Part shown: positions 1 through 8,843 of the stretch, piece by piece | Numbering within the stretch: position 1 is the first letter of the stretch | Layout of the letters: every line of letters starts with the position of its first letter | Assembly (NCBI RefSeq): GCF_010686765.1 | Contig: NZ_JAAGWF010000002.1 | Location: 265,828 to 329,827 of the forward strand | Length of the DNA stretch: 64,000 nt | Origin: Geodermatophilus sabuli | GTDB lineage: Bacteria > Actinomycetota > Actinomycetes > Mycobacteriales > Geodermatophilaceae | Direction: 5' to 3' | Translations under genes and position numbers: made by a program | The notes under the pieces: generated by a model | Database searches by the model: none | What the model saw: only the letters and a program-made list of their open reading frames with translations | What the model was told of the DNA's origin: nothing

Positions 1-220
1 CACAGCGCTGGCTGCCGAAGACGTCCCCGGTCAGGCACTCGCTGTGCGGGCGGACCAGCGGCAGCGCCGTCGGGCTGCCACACGCGAGCGCCAGGTGCTC
101 CCGGCCGTCAACCAGGCCGCGGAAGGTGGTGACGAGGACCGTGGTGGCGTAGCCGTCCGGGAAGCGCAGCGGGACCGGCACCTGGGTGCGGATGACCGCC
201 TCGGGGAGGGCGGGGATCAT
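1..220 (-). CDS. ribA: GTP cyclohydrolase II (N-terminal part, cut by window start)
   Basis: Only the first 73 codons are inside the window. The gene starts at an ATG at 220 that overlaps the stop of the upstream reductase gene (ATGA). The translation contains [17 protein letters not shown], the zinc-binding signature of GTP cyclohydrolase II, which opens GTP to 2,5-diamino-6-ribosylamino-pyrimidinone phosphate at the start of riboflavin synthesis. No DHBP synthase (RibB) domain lies in front, so this is a stand-alone RibA type. It is the last visible gene of a minus-strand operon with lipid, glycosyl and pterin genes, so it may serve a secondary pathway rather than bulk riboflavin supply. 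The family call rests on the motif and is firm; the pathway role is inference. Confidence 0.9.
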   Translation of the reverse strand, partial: MIPALPEAVIRTQVPVPLRFPDGYATTVLVTTFRGLVDGREHLALACGSPTALPLVRPHSECLTGDVFGSQRC

Positions 221-936
221 GAGCCCGCACCCGGGGTGTGCTCGGCGCAGAACCGCTCGGACAGCGCGTAGCGGAGCAGCACCACGTCACCGATCTCCCT
301 GACCCCGGCCAGTCGCGCCCGGCGGTGGGCGTTCCAGGGGAAGCGCCCGTTGCCGACCAGCCGGGGCGCGCGGGAGTCGCCGACGAACAGCGGCGCCACC
401 ACGAGCTGCAGTTCGTCCACGATGTCCGCGGTGAGGAACTGGGTGAGGACGGTCCCGCCGCCCTCGACCATGACGCGGTCCACCCCCTGGGCCGAGAGGT
501 GCTCCAGCACCCCGGCCACGTCGACCTCGCTCCCCGGGCCGGTGTCGACGACGGTGGCCACCGCACCCAGTCGGGCCCGGACGTCGTCGGCGGCGGCGCC
601 GGGGCAGTAGACCAGCTTCTCCGAGTCGCCCGTCGTGAAGAACGAGGCCGTCGGGGCCAGGTCGCCCTGGCGGGTGAGGGTGACCTTGGCCGGTGATGCG
701 GGGAGCCCCCGCGACACCCGTTCGGCCCGCCGGGCGGCCGAGCGGACCAGCAGGCGCGGGTCGTCGGCCCGGATCGTGCCGGCGCCCACGAGGATGGCGT
801 CGCAGCGGGCCCGCTCGGCGTCGACCCGGTCGAAGTCGTCGGCGTTGGACAGGAGCAGCCGCGCGGCGTCCGCGCTGTCCAGGTAGCCGTCGATCGACAT
901 GCCGCAGCTGAGCAGGGTGTAGGGCCGGTCAGCCAT
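217..936 (-). CDS. RibD C-terminal-type pyrimidine reductase
   Basis: A 239-residue protein of the RibD C-terminal/DHFR-like fold. It shows the family opening ([12 protein letters not shown]), the [13 protein letters not shown] block and the [13 protein letters not shown] block that binds NADPH. Members reduce the ribosylamino pyrimidine made by GTP cyclohydrolase II. The ATG at 936 overlaps the end of the upstream membrane-protein gene by 8 nt and was preferred to a GTG at 945. The stop overlaps the ribA start, so translation of the two is probably coupled. There is no deaminase domain. Position next to ribA supports pyrimidine reduction, but which pathway it feeds is not known. Confidence 0.88.
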   Translation of the reverse strand: MADRPYTLLSCGMSIDGYLDSADAARLLLSNADDFDRVDAERARCDAILVGAGTIRADDPRLLVRSAARRAERVSRGLPASPAKVTLTRQGDLAPTASFFTTGDSEKLVYCPGAAADDVRARLGAVATVVDTGPGSEVDVAGVLEHLSAQGVDRVMVEGGGTVLTQFLTADIVDELQLVVAPLFVGDSRAPRLVGNGRFPWNAHRRARLAGVREIGDVVLLRYALSERFCAEHTPGAGS

Positions 937-1924
937 GCGCCGCACCGTCCTCCCCGGTCCCGCTGTGGACGACGGCCGGTTCCCGTCCGGGACCGGCCGG
1001 CCGGATGGCGCGGGACGCCCGGTGCCGTCGGCCGGCGAGGAGGACGGCGGCCCCGGGGAGCACCGCCGCCAGCGTCAGCACGCCGAACGCGGTGGCGACG
1101 GCCGCCCCGGCGCCGGCCCCCCACTCGGTGCCCGCGAAGACCCACGCCGCCGCACCCTCGCGGGGTCCCCACCCGGCGACGTTGAGCGGGATGGCGGCGG
1201 CCAGCAGGACGACCAGCGCGAGTGGCAGCAACTGCTGCGGCGGGGCGTCCACCCCGGCGGCGCGGGCGGCGAGCCAGAACATCCCCAGGTGCCCGCCGAC
1301 CACGAGGAGGGACGCGACGAGGACCGGTCGCGCGGCGGCTGGGTGCAGCAGCACACCCCGGGCCTCGGCCGCGGCGGCGCGCAGGGCCCGGGCCGCACGG
1401 GCCGGACCGTGCCGGGCCATCCCGCGGCCGCAGAGCAGCAGGACGCCCAGCGCCACGACGCTGACGGTGACGACCTGGGGCAGCGCCGCGCGCACCGGGG
1501 AGGGGAGGGTCAGCAGCACCGCGACCGCGACCGCTGCCTGGACCACCTGGCCCGCGACGCGCTCCCAGATGACGGCGCGCACGCCGCGGCCGAGGTCGCC
1601 GGCGTCCATGCCGTGCCGCAGTCCCCGGTGGACGTCCCCCACGACGCCACCGGGCAGCGTGCTGTTGAGGAACTGGGAGCGGTAGTAGGCGGCGGTCGCA
1701 CCGGGCAGGGGCAGGCCGACGCCCAGCGCCGCGGCCACGACGCGCCAGCGCCAGGCCGAGCAGACCGTGATCACGGCGCCGATGACCATCGCGGCGAGCA
1801 GGGTGCCGGGGCCCAGCCCGCGCAGGCCGTCGAGGAAGGGGCCGGCGCCCAGCAGCCAGACCAGGACGGCGAGGATCAGGACACCGCCCAGGAGGCGTGC
1901 CCCAGCCCACGCGCGTCGTCTCAC
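929..1924 (-). CDS. Flippase-like integral membrane protein (LPG synthase TM-domain family)
   Basis: A 331-residue protein with about eight hydrophobic segments and the LPGGVVGDVHRG motif typical of the lysylphosphatidylglycerol-synthase transmembrane/UPF0104 family. Relatives are thought to move or help synthesise lipid-linked compounds at the inner membrane. The GTG at 1924 was chosen because a GGAGG lies about 8 nt upstream; a GTG at 1957 would overlap the preceding glycosyltransferase gene. The 3' end overlaps the reductase start. Membership in this operon suggests export or flipping of the operon's product, which is inference. Confidence 0.8.
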   Translation of the reverse strand: MRRRAWAGARLLGGVLILAVLVWLLGAGPFLDGLRGLGPGTLLAAMVIGAVITVCSAWRWRVVAAALGVGLPLPGATAAYYRSQFLNSTLPGGVVGDVHRGLRHGMDAGDLGRGVRAVIWERVAGQVVQAAVAVAVLLTLPSPVRAALPQVVTVSVVALGVLLLCGRGMARHGPARAARALRAAAAEARGVLLHPAAARPVLVASLLVVGGHLGMFWLAARAAGVDAPPQQLLPLALVVLLAAAIPLNVAGWGPREGAAAWVFAGTEWGAGAGAAVATAFGVLTLAAVLPGAAVLLAGRRHRASRAIRPAGPGREPAVVHSGTGEDGAAHG

Positions 1925-1943
1925 GCCATCGGCCTCCGTCCGT

Positions 1944-3038
1944 CTACAGGGCAACACGGACCCCCGGCGGATCCGGTTCAGTCCGGACCGCGGCCAGCAC
2001 GTCCCGGATGCGCGCGGCGGTCTGCCGCCAGTCCGGCAGGGTCGGCCGCCGGCGCAGCGCGGCGTCCCGCAGCCGCCGGCGCAGCTCGCCGTCGGTGAGC
2101 CAGCGCGCGAGGACGGCGGCCAGGGCGGCGGGGTCCTCCGGGGGGACGAGCAGCCCGGGCAGGCCGTCGGCGGTACGGCCCAGGGCCTCCGGGATGCCCC
2201 CGACCGCGGTGGCGACCACGGGCACGCCGGCGGCCAGCGCCTCCGGGACGACCATGCCGTAGGTCTCCGCCCGCGAGGGGACGACGAGCAGGTCGGCGTC
2301 GCCGTACTCGGCCTGCAGCGCCGCCCGGCCGCGGGTGCCGGGCAGCCGGATGCGGTCGGCGATCCCGGCGGCCGCGGCCTGGCGCGTCAGCGCCCCGGCG
2401 AACCGCGGGTCCCGATCGTGCGAACCCACCAGGGTGGCGCGCCAGGGGAGGCCGACCAGCTCCCCGAGCGCCTGCACCAGCAGGTCCTGGCCCTTGATCG
2501 GGGACAGCGTCCCCACGCACAGCAGCCGGCCGCCGTCGGGCGTGCCGGGGCTCACCGGTGCCGGCTCGGTGCCGGGGCGGGCCACGTGCAGGCGGGCCGC
2601 CGGCACGCGGTAGCGCTCGAGCAGCCGGCGGCGGGTCCAGGCGCTGGTGGTGACGACGGCCCGCGCGGCACCGAGCACCGCAGCCTCGTCGCACTCGGGA
2701 ACGGCGACGCCGTCGACGACCTGGCCACCGAAGACCATGTGCACGAGGACGACCAGCCGCAGCCGCGCCGAGCGTGGCACGAGCACCCCTGCGGCCCCGG
2801 ACGCGATCAGCCCGTCGACGACGACGAGCGCGCCGTCCGGCAGGTCGTCGAGCGACCGGGCCAGGGAGGCCAGGGCGGGGTCGTCGCCGCACGGCCACGG
2901 GCCGCCGACGGCGATCTCGGACACCGTCCACCCGGCGTCGCGCAGGCCGTCGCAGACCTGGCGGTCGTACCGGTTGCCGCCGCTGACCCGCGCGGGGTCG
3001 TCGATCCCGGCCGGGACGACGACGCAGACGCCGCTCAC
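1944..3038 (-). CDS. GT4-family glycosyltransferase
   Basis: A 364-residue protein with the two-lobed GT-B layout. The C-terminal half carries VGTLSPIKGQDLLVQAL and then the nucleotide-sugar block around SRAETYGMVVPEALAAG, with the EX7E-type glutamates of family GT4. The N-terminal lobe has a glycine-rich loop (RVSGGNRYDRQ). It would transfer a sugar from an NDP donor to an unknown acceptor in the cytoplasm. The GTG start at 3038 lies 28 nt after the pterin-synthase-like gene, consistent with the same transcript. Acceptor and donor cannot be read from sequence. Confidence 0.87.
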   Translation of the reverse strand: MSGVCVVVPAGIDDPARVSGGNRYDRQVCDGLRDAGWTVSEIAVGGPWPCGDDPALASLARSLDDLPDGALVVVDGLIASGAAGVLVPRSARLRLVVLVHMVFGGQVVDGVAVPECDEAAVLGAARAVVTTSAWTRRRLLERYRVPAARLHVARPGTEPAPVSPGTPDGGRLLCVGTLSPIKGQDLLVQALGELVGLPWRATLVGSHDRDPRFAGALTRQAAAAGIADRIRLPGTRGRAALQAEYGDADLLVVPSRAETYGMVVPEALAAGVPVVATAVGGIPEALGRTADGLPGLLVPPEDPAALAAVLARWLTDGELRRRLRDAALRRRPTLPDWRQTAARIRDVLAAVRTEPDPPGVRVAL

Positions 3039-3066
3039 GGTCCTGCCCTGTTCGCTCGGGCGGAGC

Positions 3067-3465
3067 TCACAGTCGACGGTCGTAGCTCGCCCAGGCGACG
3101 TGCGACTCGTGGAGGGTGACCGCCAGGCCCTCCAGGCTCCTGCCGCCAGGGCCGAGTGCGCCGTCGCCGATCCGGAGCGCCAGCCGGTCGGCGACCACGC
3201 GCGCCAGGACCTCGGTCGTGGTGTTCGTGCCGGCGAGGTCGGGGTCCTCGTCGAGGTTGCGGTAGGTCAGCTCGCCGAGCACCTCGTGCAGTTGGTCGGC
3301 GGCGGCGCCGATGTCCACGACCACCCCGTCGTCGTCCAGCTCGGCGCGGCGGAAGGTGACGTCGACGACGTAGGTCGCCCCGTGCAGGCGCTGCGCCGGG
3401 CCGAACACGGCGCCGGTGAAGCTGTGGGCGATCATCATGTGGTCGCGGACCGTCACGCTGAACAC
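3067..3465 (-). CDS. 6-pyruvoyl-tetrahydropterin synthase / QueD-like protein
   Basis: A 132-residue T-fold protein of the PTPS/6-carboxytetrahydropterin synthase family. It has the usual beta strand with [10 protein letters not shown], the VVDIG block (normally VMDF) and the [19 protein letters not shown] segment near the active site. The N-terminal histidine motif is altered (DHMMIAHSF), so zinc binding and exact chemistry may differ from QueD. There is no queC or queE nearby, so a role in queuosine is unlikely. The GTG at 3465 follows the dehydrogenase stop by 4 nt. Substrate is likely a GTP-derived pterin; this is family knowledge plus context. Confidence 0.82.
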   Translation of the reverse strand: MFSVTVRDHMMIAHSFTGAVFGPAQRLHGATYVVDVTFRRAELDDDGVVVDIGAAADQLHEVLGELTYRNLDEDPDLAGTNTTTEVLARVVADRLALRIGDGALGPGGRSLEGLAVTLHESHVAWASYDRRL

Positions 3466-3469
3466 CGGG

Positions 3470-4507
3470 TCACTCCTCGCGGTAGGTGATCGTGTGGCAG
3501 AGGGCGGGCAGCCGGCCGTCGGCGAGCCGGGCCATCACGTCGGGCAGGTCGTCGAAGGCCGAGGACCCGGTCAGCAGCGCGTCGAAGGCCGGGTCGCGCA
3601 GCACCTCCAGGGCGAGCGCGAGCCGGTTCCGGAGGGTCCGGGAGCCGCGGCGCGCGGGCGCGACCGTGCCGACCTGGCTGGCGCGCAGGTCCAGCCGGCG
3701 GGAGTGGAAGGCGCCGCCGAGCGACACCGTCACCTGCCGGTCGCCGTACCAGCTCAGCTCGAGCGCGGTGCCCTCGGCCCGCAGCAGGCCGAGCGCCAGC
3801 TGCAGTCCGGCCGAGGTCGCGCTGGCGTGCACCACGAGGTCGCGGTCGCCGGCGGCGTCCTCCGGCACGACGAAGGGCACGCCGAGCCGGGCGGCCACCT
3901 CCGCCCGGCTCCGGTCGACGTCGACCAGTTCGACGTCGGTGCACGGGAACCGCGCCAGCAGCCGCGCGACGCAGCACCCCACCATCCCGGCGCCGACGAC
4001 GGTGACCCGGTCACCGAGCAGCGGAGGGGCGTCCCACAGCGCGTTGACCGCGGTCTCGACCGTGCCGGCGAGGACGGCGCGCCGGGCCGGGACGCCGTCC
4101 GGGACGGGCACCACGGCATCGGCGGGGACGACGTAGGCGCTCTGGTGCGGGTGCAGGCAGAAGACGGTGCGCCCGAGGAGCCCGGCGGGCCCGTGGTCGA
4201 CGACCCCGACGCTGAGGTAGCCGTACTTCACCGGGCCCGGGAAGTCCCCGTCCTGGAACGGCGCGCGCATGGCGGCGCGCTGGCTCTCCGGCACCTCGCC
4301 GCGGAAGACCAGGGCCTCGGTGCCCCGGCTGATGCCCGAGTGCAGCGCCCGGACGACGACGTCGTCCGGGCCGGGCTCCGGGAGCCGGACCGCCCGGATC
4401 TCCCCGGCGCCCGGCTCCCGCAGCCAGAAGGCACGGGCCCGGCCGGGCCCGGCGTCCTGCTCGGGTCCGGCGTCTGCGGGCACGTCCTCCTCGGGCACGG
4501 CGTTCAC
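3470..4507 (-). CDS. Zinc-type alcohol dehydrogenase-like oxidoreductase
   Basis: A 345-residue medium-chain dehydrogenase. A GroES-like N-terminal half ([12 protein letters not shown]) is followed by a Rossmann half with [20 protein letters not shown]. The catalytic cysteine/histidine set of classical zinc dehydrogenases is largely absent; HPHQSAYVV takes the usual place, as in threonine-dehydrogenase-like outliers. The GTG at 4507 overlaps the stop of the upstream gene (GTGA). Conserved companions are the PTPS-like and CDP-alcohol genes, so it probably oxidises or reduces an intermediate of that pathway. Substrate unknown. Confidence 0.82.
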   Translation of the reverse strand: MNAVPEEDVPADAGPEQDAGPGRARAFWLREPGAGEIRAVRLPEPGPDDVVVRALHSGISRGTEALVFRGEVPESQRAAMRAPFQDGDFPGPVKYGYLSVGVVDHGPAGLLGRTVFCLHPHQSAYVVPADAVVPVPDGVPARRAVLAGTVETAVNALWDAPPLLGDRVTVVGAGMVGCCVARLLARFPCTDVELVDVDRSRAEVAARLGVPFVVPEDAAGDRDLVVHASATSAGLQLALGLLRAEGTALELSWYGDRQVTVSLGGAFHSRRLDLRASQVGTVAPARRGSRTLRNRLALALEVLRDPAFDALLTGSSAFDDLPDVMARLADGRLPALCHTITYREE

Positions 4508-6834
4508 CGGGGCGGCCGCAGAGCCTGCGCCGCGGGCGTGGGGGTGAAGGCGTCCAGGAACCGGCCCCGGAAGGCGTCCATGGGCCACACGGGTGCCGAC
4601 GGGCTCGGCAGCAGTCCGTCCTGCCACTGCCAGGCCGCGATGCTGTCGAGCACGTCGGGGTCCGAGGCCACGACGGAGATCGGCACGTGCCGGGCGGCGT
4701 CGGCACCGCTGACCACCGCCGTGGGCTGGTGGTCGCCGAGCAGGACCAGGACCAGGTCGTCGTCCGGCAGGTCGGCGACCCAGGAGATCAGCGCCTCGAG
4801 GGAGTACTCGATGGACTGCCCGTAGAGCCGCCGGACGGTGTCGGCGTCGCGGAAGGCCTCGTCCGGCGACATGCCCTGCGCGGGCATGGGGTCGAACACG
4901 GAGCCGTCGCCGAGCTGCTCCGGGGGCACCATGGTCGGCAGCGGCGTCCACGGGTGGTGCGAGGAGACGAGGTCGATCTCGGCCATCACGGGGGCGTGCC
5001 CCGGGGTGAGCTCCAGCCGCTGGAAGGCCGCCAGGGTGAACTGGTCGGGCATCGCGGCCCAGCTGAACGCCGGTCCCTGGTAGCCGAGGCCGTACCGGTC
5101 GTAGAGCTGGTCGAAGTGGTAGAACGACGTCCCCTCCGGCCACGGTCGGTCGTTGGCCGGGTTGACGCCGACGGTGCGCCAGCCCGCGTCGCCGAAGGCG
5201 CGGGCGAGGGTGACCCGGTCGCTGGCCATGAGCTGGTCGTAGCGGGGCTGGTTGTCGATCCACAGTCCCGACTGCAGGGTCGCGTGGGCGAGCCAGCTCA
5301 TGCCGCCGAAGGTGGGGGAGTCGAGGAAGGCGCTGCGCGCCCCCAGCCCGGCCCGGGCCAGCCGGGCGGTGCCCTCGCGCAGCACGGCGGTGACGCCCGG
5401 AGCGATGTCGGGGTCCTGGACGGCGACCTGTCCGTAGCTCTCGACGAAGACGACGAGGACGTCCTTGCCACGCAGACCGGCCAGCGGGTCCGGCTGCTCG
5501 GCCAGCGGGTCGGGGGAGCGGCTGGCCTCCTCGAAGCGCTGCTGGTCGGCGAGGGTCGCCTGCACCTCCCGCCCGTGGGCGAGCACCAGTCCGGCGGTGC
5601 CCGCCGAGGCGACGGGTCCGGCCGGGGCGAGCTGCAGCGACAGCGCGGCACAGACGGCCCACACCACGCCCAGGGCGGCGATCCCGCGCGCCGAGCGGTG
5701 CCGGTGCCGGGCGGTGACGCCGGTGAGCCGGATGGTCGACGCGGTGACGACGGCCAGCAACAGCGCCAGGGCGAGCCCGGCCAGGACGAGGACGACGTCG
5801 GTCGCGGCGTCGCCGATCGAGTCGCGCGCCACGTCGATCGCCGGGCCGAAGGAGCCCCAGTCGAACACCGGGTTGAACGGCCGTCCGAGCTGCGCGGTGA
5901 AGCCGGCGTCCAGGAGCTTGACGACGGTGAGCAGGCTCAAGGTGGCGCCCGCCGCGACGGCCAGCACCCGACGGGGCCGGGGCGGCAGCGCCAGCCCGGC
6001 GAGGACCAGGACCAGCCCCTCCAACGGGATGCGGGCGAACGCGGCCGGGGTGAGCTGGTCGAGCCGGGGCGGGAGGACGAGGACGGTCCAGACGACCGCC
6101 CCGGCGGCCACCGCGGTGGAGACGCGCAGCGCCCTCCGGGTGCGCGGACCGGCGCCGGTGCGGTACAGCCAGACGAGGCTGTGGCCGAACGACTCGGCCA
6201 GCAGCAGCAGCGCGGCGCCGACGGCGACCAGGCCGGCGAGGCGGGGGAGCACGCCGGAGACCGCGACGGTGAGGACGACGCCCTGGACGGCGGCGACCAC
6301 CTTGCCCCAGTAGCGGGGCGGCAGCGGCGCGGCCAGCCACGGCACCGCCCACCCCGCGACCAGCAGGGCGTACCGGGCGGCGCCGATGGCCAGCACCCAG
6401 CCGCCGTAGTCCCGGGCCACCGCGACGCTCAGGACGAGGATGAGGTAGGCGTCGACCTCCGCGTCGAAGCGGGCCCCGAACGGGGTGGCCGTCCCGGTGC
6501 GGCGGGCCACCTGCCCGTCGACGGTGTCGAGGAGGAGCGCGACGGAGGCGAGGACGACCACGGCGGGGAGCGCCGGCGGGCGGTCCGGGGAGTCGGCGAC
6601 GAGCGCCGCGACCCCGGCGGTCAGCAGCGCCCGCGTCAGGGTGACCCGGTCCGCCGGGAGGATCCGCTCGCCGGTCCGGGACCGCCCCGCGGCCAGCAGC
6701 GCGGTGGCCGCCCAGCCCGACGCCAGTCCGACGCCCCACCCGAGGGCGTCGAGCCCGGTGGTCAGGGCGAGGACGCCGAGGAGGGCGGGCGTGGCGAGGG
6801 TGCCGAGGACCACGTCCAGCCGAACCGAGCGCAC
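4504..6834 (-). CDS. CDP-alcohol phosphatidyltransferase fused to membrane sulfatase-like domain
   Basis: A 776-residue fusion. Residues about 50-200 hold a CDP-alcohol phosphotransferase with the complete signature DG-x2-AR-x8-G-x3-D-x3-D (it begins DGQVARR and ends RFDAEVD). A run of further hydrophobic segments follows, up to about residue 410. The C-terminal 350 residues look like an alkaline-phosphatase/sulfatase-superfamily domain, with VLVVFVESYGQ near its start and LLGDHQPTAVV near its end, resembling LtaS-type phosphoglycerol transferases. The GTG at 6834 was preferred because GGAGG lies just upstream; a GTG at 6861 is possible. It would build and then modify a phospholipid-like molecule; that is inference. 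Confidence 0.82.
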   Translation of the reverse strand: MRSVRLDVVLGTLATPALLGVLALTTGLDALGWGVGLASGWAATALLAAGRSRTGERILPADRVTLTRALLTAGVAALVADSPDRPPALPAVVVLASVALLLDTVDGQVARRTGTATPFGARFDAEVDAYLILVLSVAVARDYGGWVLAIGAARYALLVAGWAVPWLAAPLPPRYWGKVVAAVQGVVLTVAVSGVLPRLAGLVAVGAALLLLAESFGHSLVWLYRTGAGPRTRRALRVSTAVAAGAVVWTVLVLPPRLDQLTPAAFARIPLEGLVLVLAGLALPPRPRRVLAVAAGATLSLLTVVKLLDAGFTAQLGRPFNPVFDWGSFGPAIDVARDSIGDAATDVVLVLAGLALALLLAVVTASTIRLTGVTARHRHRSARGIAALGVVWAVCAALSLQLAPAGPVASAGTAGLVLAHGREVQATLADQQRFEEASRSPDPLAEQPDPLAGLRGKDVLVVFVESYGQVAVQDPDIAPGVTAVLREGTARLARAGLGARSAFLDSPTFGGMSWLAHATLQSGLWIDNQPRYDQLMASDRVTLARAFGDAGWRTVGVNPANDRPWPEGTSFYHFDQLYDRYGLGYQGPAFSWAAMPDQFTLAAFQRLELTPGHAPVMAEIDLVSSHHPWTPLPTMVPPEQLGDGSVFDPMPAQGMSPDEAFRDADTVRRLYGQSIEYSLEALISWVADLPDDDLVLVLLGDHQPTAVVSGADAARHVPISVVASDPDVLDSIAAWQWQDGLLPSPSAPVWPMDAFRGRFLDAFTPTPAAQALRPPR

Positions 6835-6931
6835 GGCACCTCCGTAGCGATCCGCTGCCACTGTCCGGGATCACGGATGGGCGGGACCGGCGGTTCACAT
6901 CGGCCGGAACGAGCCGCCCCCCCCCGGCCGG

Positions 6932-7813
6932 CTACCCGGGTGACCTGCCCGCGACGTCCAGCTGGTGGGCGAGGTACACCAGTTCTCCGCCGGCGAGCTG
7001 CCCCCGGCGCACGGCGAGCCAGTCGGCGAGACCGGCCGGTGCCGCCGGGCCGGCCAGGGCCTCCTCGACCGTCGAGAGGATCGTCTCCAGGAAGTACGCC
7101 TCGTCGCCGGGGTAGGTGCCGTCGGGCCCGGCCATGACGACCCAGTCGGAGGACCCCGCCGACCGGGCGGGCACGCCGGCGGCACGCAGGTGGCCGAACA
7201 GGTGGCGACCCGTCCGGCTCTCCCCGGCGGCCCGGCCGTGGCGGACGCGGTCGTCCATGCTGCGGTGGTAGGCGCCCAGGACGTCGTCGTCGTGCGGGTG
7301 GTCGGGCTGGAAGACGCTCTCGCCGTCGAAGTTGACGGTGAACCAGTAGACGCCGCCCGGGACCAGCAGCCGCAGCAGTCCCGGCAGGACGGTCGGCACG
7401 TCCACCAGGTCCAGGAAGGCGTTGGCGACCAGCAGGTCGGCCGGTTCCCCGCAGCCGGACTCCAGGTAGCTCCCGAGCTCGGCCTCGACCAGCCGCACCC
7501 GCAGCTCGCCGAGGCGGACGCCGTCGGGCAGCGGCCGGGCCGGCAGGCCGCGGGCGTCCGCCCACTCGCAGAGCCACGCGCGGGAGTCGTGCAGCAGCCG
7601 GCGGTCGACGTCGAGCAGGATGTACTCGCCGGCGGTGACGACCTGCCACTCGAGCAGCCGGGCCACCATCGTGCCCAGCCCGGCGCCGATCTCCAGGACC
7701 CGCCCGGCACCCGGCGGCATCAGGCGGCGCAGGTCGGCCAGCACCTGGCGGTTGAGGGCCCGGTCGTCGACGCTCTTCTTCGCGGCCAGGTAGCGGGTGT
7801 AGGGGTAGCTCAC
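6932..7813 (-). CDS. Class I SAM-dependent methyltransferase
   Basis: A 293-residue protein with a Rossmann-fold SAM motif (VLEIGAGLGTMVARLLE, residues about 38-54), an acidic end of strand 2 (ILLDVD) and the LLVANAFLDLVD block in motif IV position. The GTG at 7813 overlaps the stop of the preceding methyltransferase gene (GTGA), so the two are coupled. A run of nine C (plus strand, 6917-6925) lies just beyond the stop. Substrate is unknown; its place in the pterin/lipid operon suggests modification of the operon's product. Confidence 0.8.
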   Translation of the reverse strand: MSYPYTRYLAAKKSVDDRALNRQVLADLRRLMPPGAGRVLEIGAGLGTMVARLLEWQVVTAGEYILLDVDRRLLHDSRAWLCEWADARGLPARPLPDGVRLGELRVRLVEAELGSYLESGCGEPADLLVANAFLDLVDVPTVLPGLLRLLVPGGVYWFTVNFDGESVFQPDHPHDDDVLGAYHRSMDDRVRHGRAAGESRTGRHLFGHLRAAGVPARSAGSSDWVVMAGPDGTYPGDEAYFLETILSTVEEALAGPAAPAGLADWLAVRRGQLAGGELVYLAHQLDVAGRSPG

Positions 7814-8571
7814 CGCTTCACCGCCACCAGCGCGAACTTCCGCACCCGTCCGCTGCCCAGCCAGTCGGCCCACAGCTCGTGGGCGGCGATCAGCTCGGTC
7901 AGGGCCAGCGGTCCGATCTGGCCGGCGATGCCCCTGGCGTCGGCCCGGTAGCGGTGCAGCAGCGCCGTCGCCGTCGCGTGGTGGGCGGCGCTCCACTCCT
8001 CCGACCACGTGACGGTCAACCCGGCCTCGCCGAGCAGTTCGGTGAGCTCCGCGAGCTCCACCAGCCACACCGTGTCGGCATCGGGCATCTGCCTGCGCTC
8101 GCCCGGCGTGAGCGGCCGGCCCTCCTCGAGGGTGAGGGCGAAGCGGCCGCCGGGTGCCAGGACGCCGGCGACGTCGGCCAGGAGGGCCCGCTTGTCGGGG
8201 AAGGCCAGCATCGTCTCCAGGAGGAGGACGACGTCGAAGCGGCCGTCCGGCACCGGCGGCAGCTCCGCCTGCTCGAAGCGGCACGGCAGGTCGCCGGCCA
8301 GGCGCCGGGCCAGCTCCACCGCGCTCGCGGAGCTGTCCAGGCCCAGGTACCGGCAGCCCAGCTCGGCCACGAGCAGCCGGCCCGGACCGGCCGTGCCGCA
8401 GCACAGGTCGAGGACCGACACGCCCGGACCGATGCCCGCGCGGGCCGCCAGCCGACGGATCTCGGTGGCCCGCAGGAAGCTCTCCTGGCCCACGTACTCG
8501 CCCGCGGGGTAGGCGGTCTCCCGCGCCCGCTGCAGCCCCGCGAGGAACGGGGCGCGCTGGTCCTGTCTCAC
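7810..8571 (-). CDS. Class I SAM-dependent methyltransferase
   Basis: A 253-residue methyltransferase with motif I VLDLCCGTAGPGRLL, an acidic residue in LGLDSSASAVELAR, and FDVVLLLETMLAF as motif IV. The GTG at 8571 is preceded by GGGGG about 8 nt upstream; reading further upstream gives only arginine/proline-rich sequence that looks non-coding. It is probably the first gene of the nine-gene minus-strand operon and is divergent from the transporter gene. Target molecule unknown. Confidence 0.8.
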   Translation of the reverse strand: MRQDQRAPFLAGLQRARETAYPAGEYVGQESFLRATEIRRLAARAGIGPGVSVLDLCCGTAGPGRLLVAELGCRYLGLDSSASAVELARRLAGDLPCRFEQAELPPVPDGRFDVVLLLETMLAFPDKRALLADVAGVLAPGGRFALTLEEGRPLTPGERRQMPDADTVWLVELAELTELLGEAGLTVTWSEEWSAAHHATATALLHRYRADARGIAGQIGPLALTELIAAHELWADWLGSGRVRKFALVAVKR

Positions 8572-8797
8572 CGTCGTGACCCCCCGGTCGCCCGCGGCAC
8601 CGGGCGCGGGCGGGCTCGCGGGCGCTGCGGCACCCGGCGCCGGCCCGCGGCGCGCGCGCCGACGTGCCGGACGGGATCGGGGTGCATCGCGCCTCCGTGA
8701 TGGCCTGTGCCCTGGTACACGGATCGGCGGCCGCGGCGGTTCAGCCGGAGACCGATCCGGCGGCGGGTTGCGTCCCGGCGGGCGCACGCGTCGCTCG

Positions 8798-8827
8798 CCC
8801 GGCGGTGCCGTGCAGGGCACCGCCGGG
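8798..8827 (+). promoter_or_regulatory. Perfect 12-bp hairpin in the leader of the transporter gene
   Basis: CCCGGCGGTGCC and its exact reverse complement are separated by a 6-nt loop. The stem ends 16 nt before the ATG of the transporter gene, so in the mRNA it would sit close to the ribosome-binding region. It could be an attenuator, a translation-control hairpin or an operator. No known riboswitch family is recognised. Confidence 0.45.
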
Positions 8828-8843
8828 CGTGCCAACCTGGGGC

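Noticed and set aside
108..1910. A 600-codon minus-strand frame over the reductase and flippase-like genes
   Set aside because: Out of frame with both; the other frames carry clear family motifs.
3067..3465. Queuosine pathway gene queD
   Set aside because: No queC, queE or queF nearby and the metal-site residues are changed.
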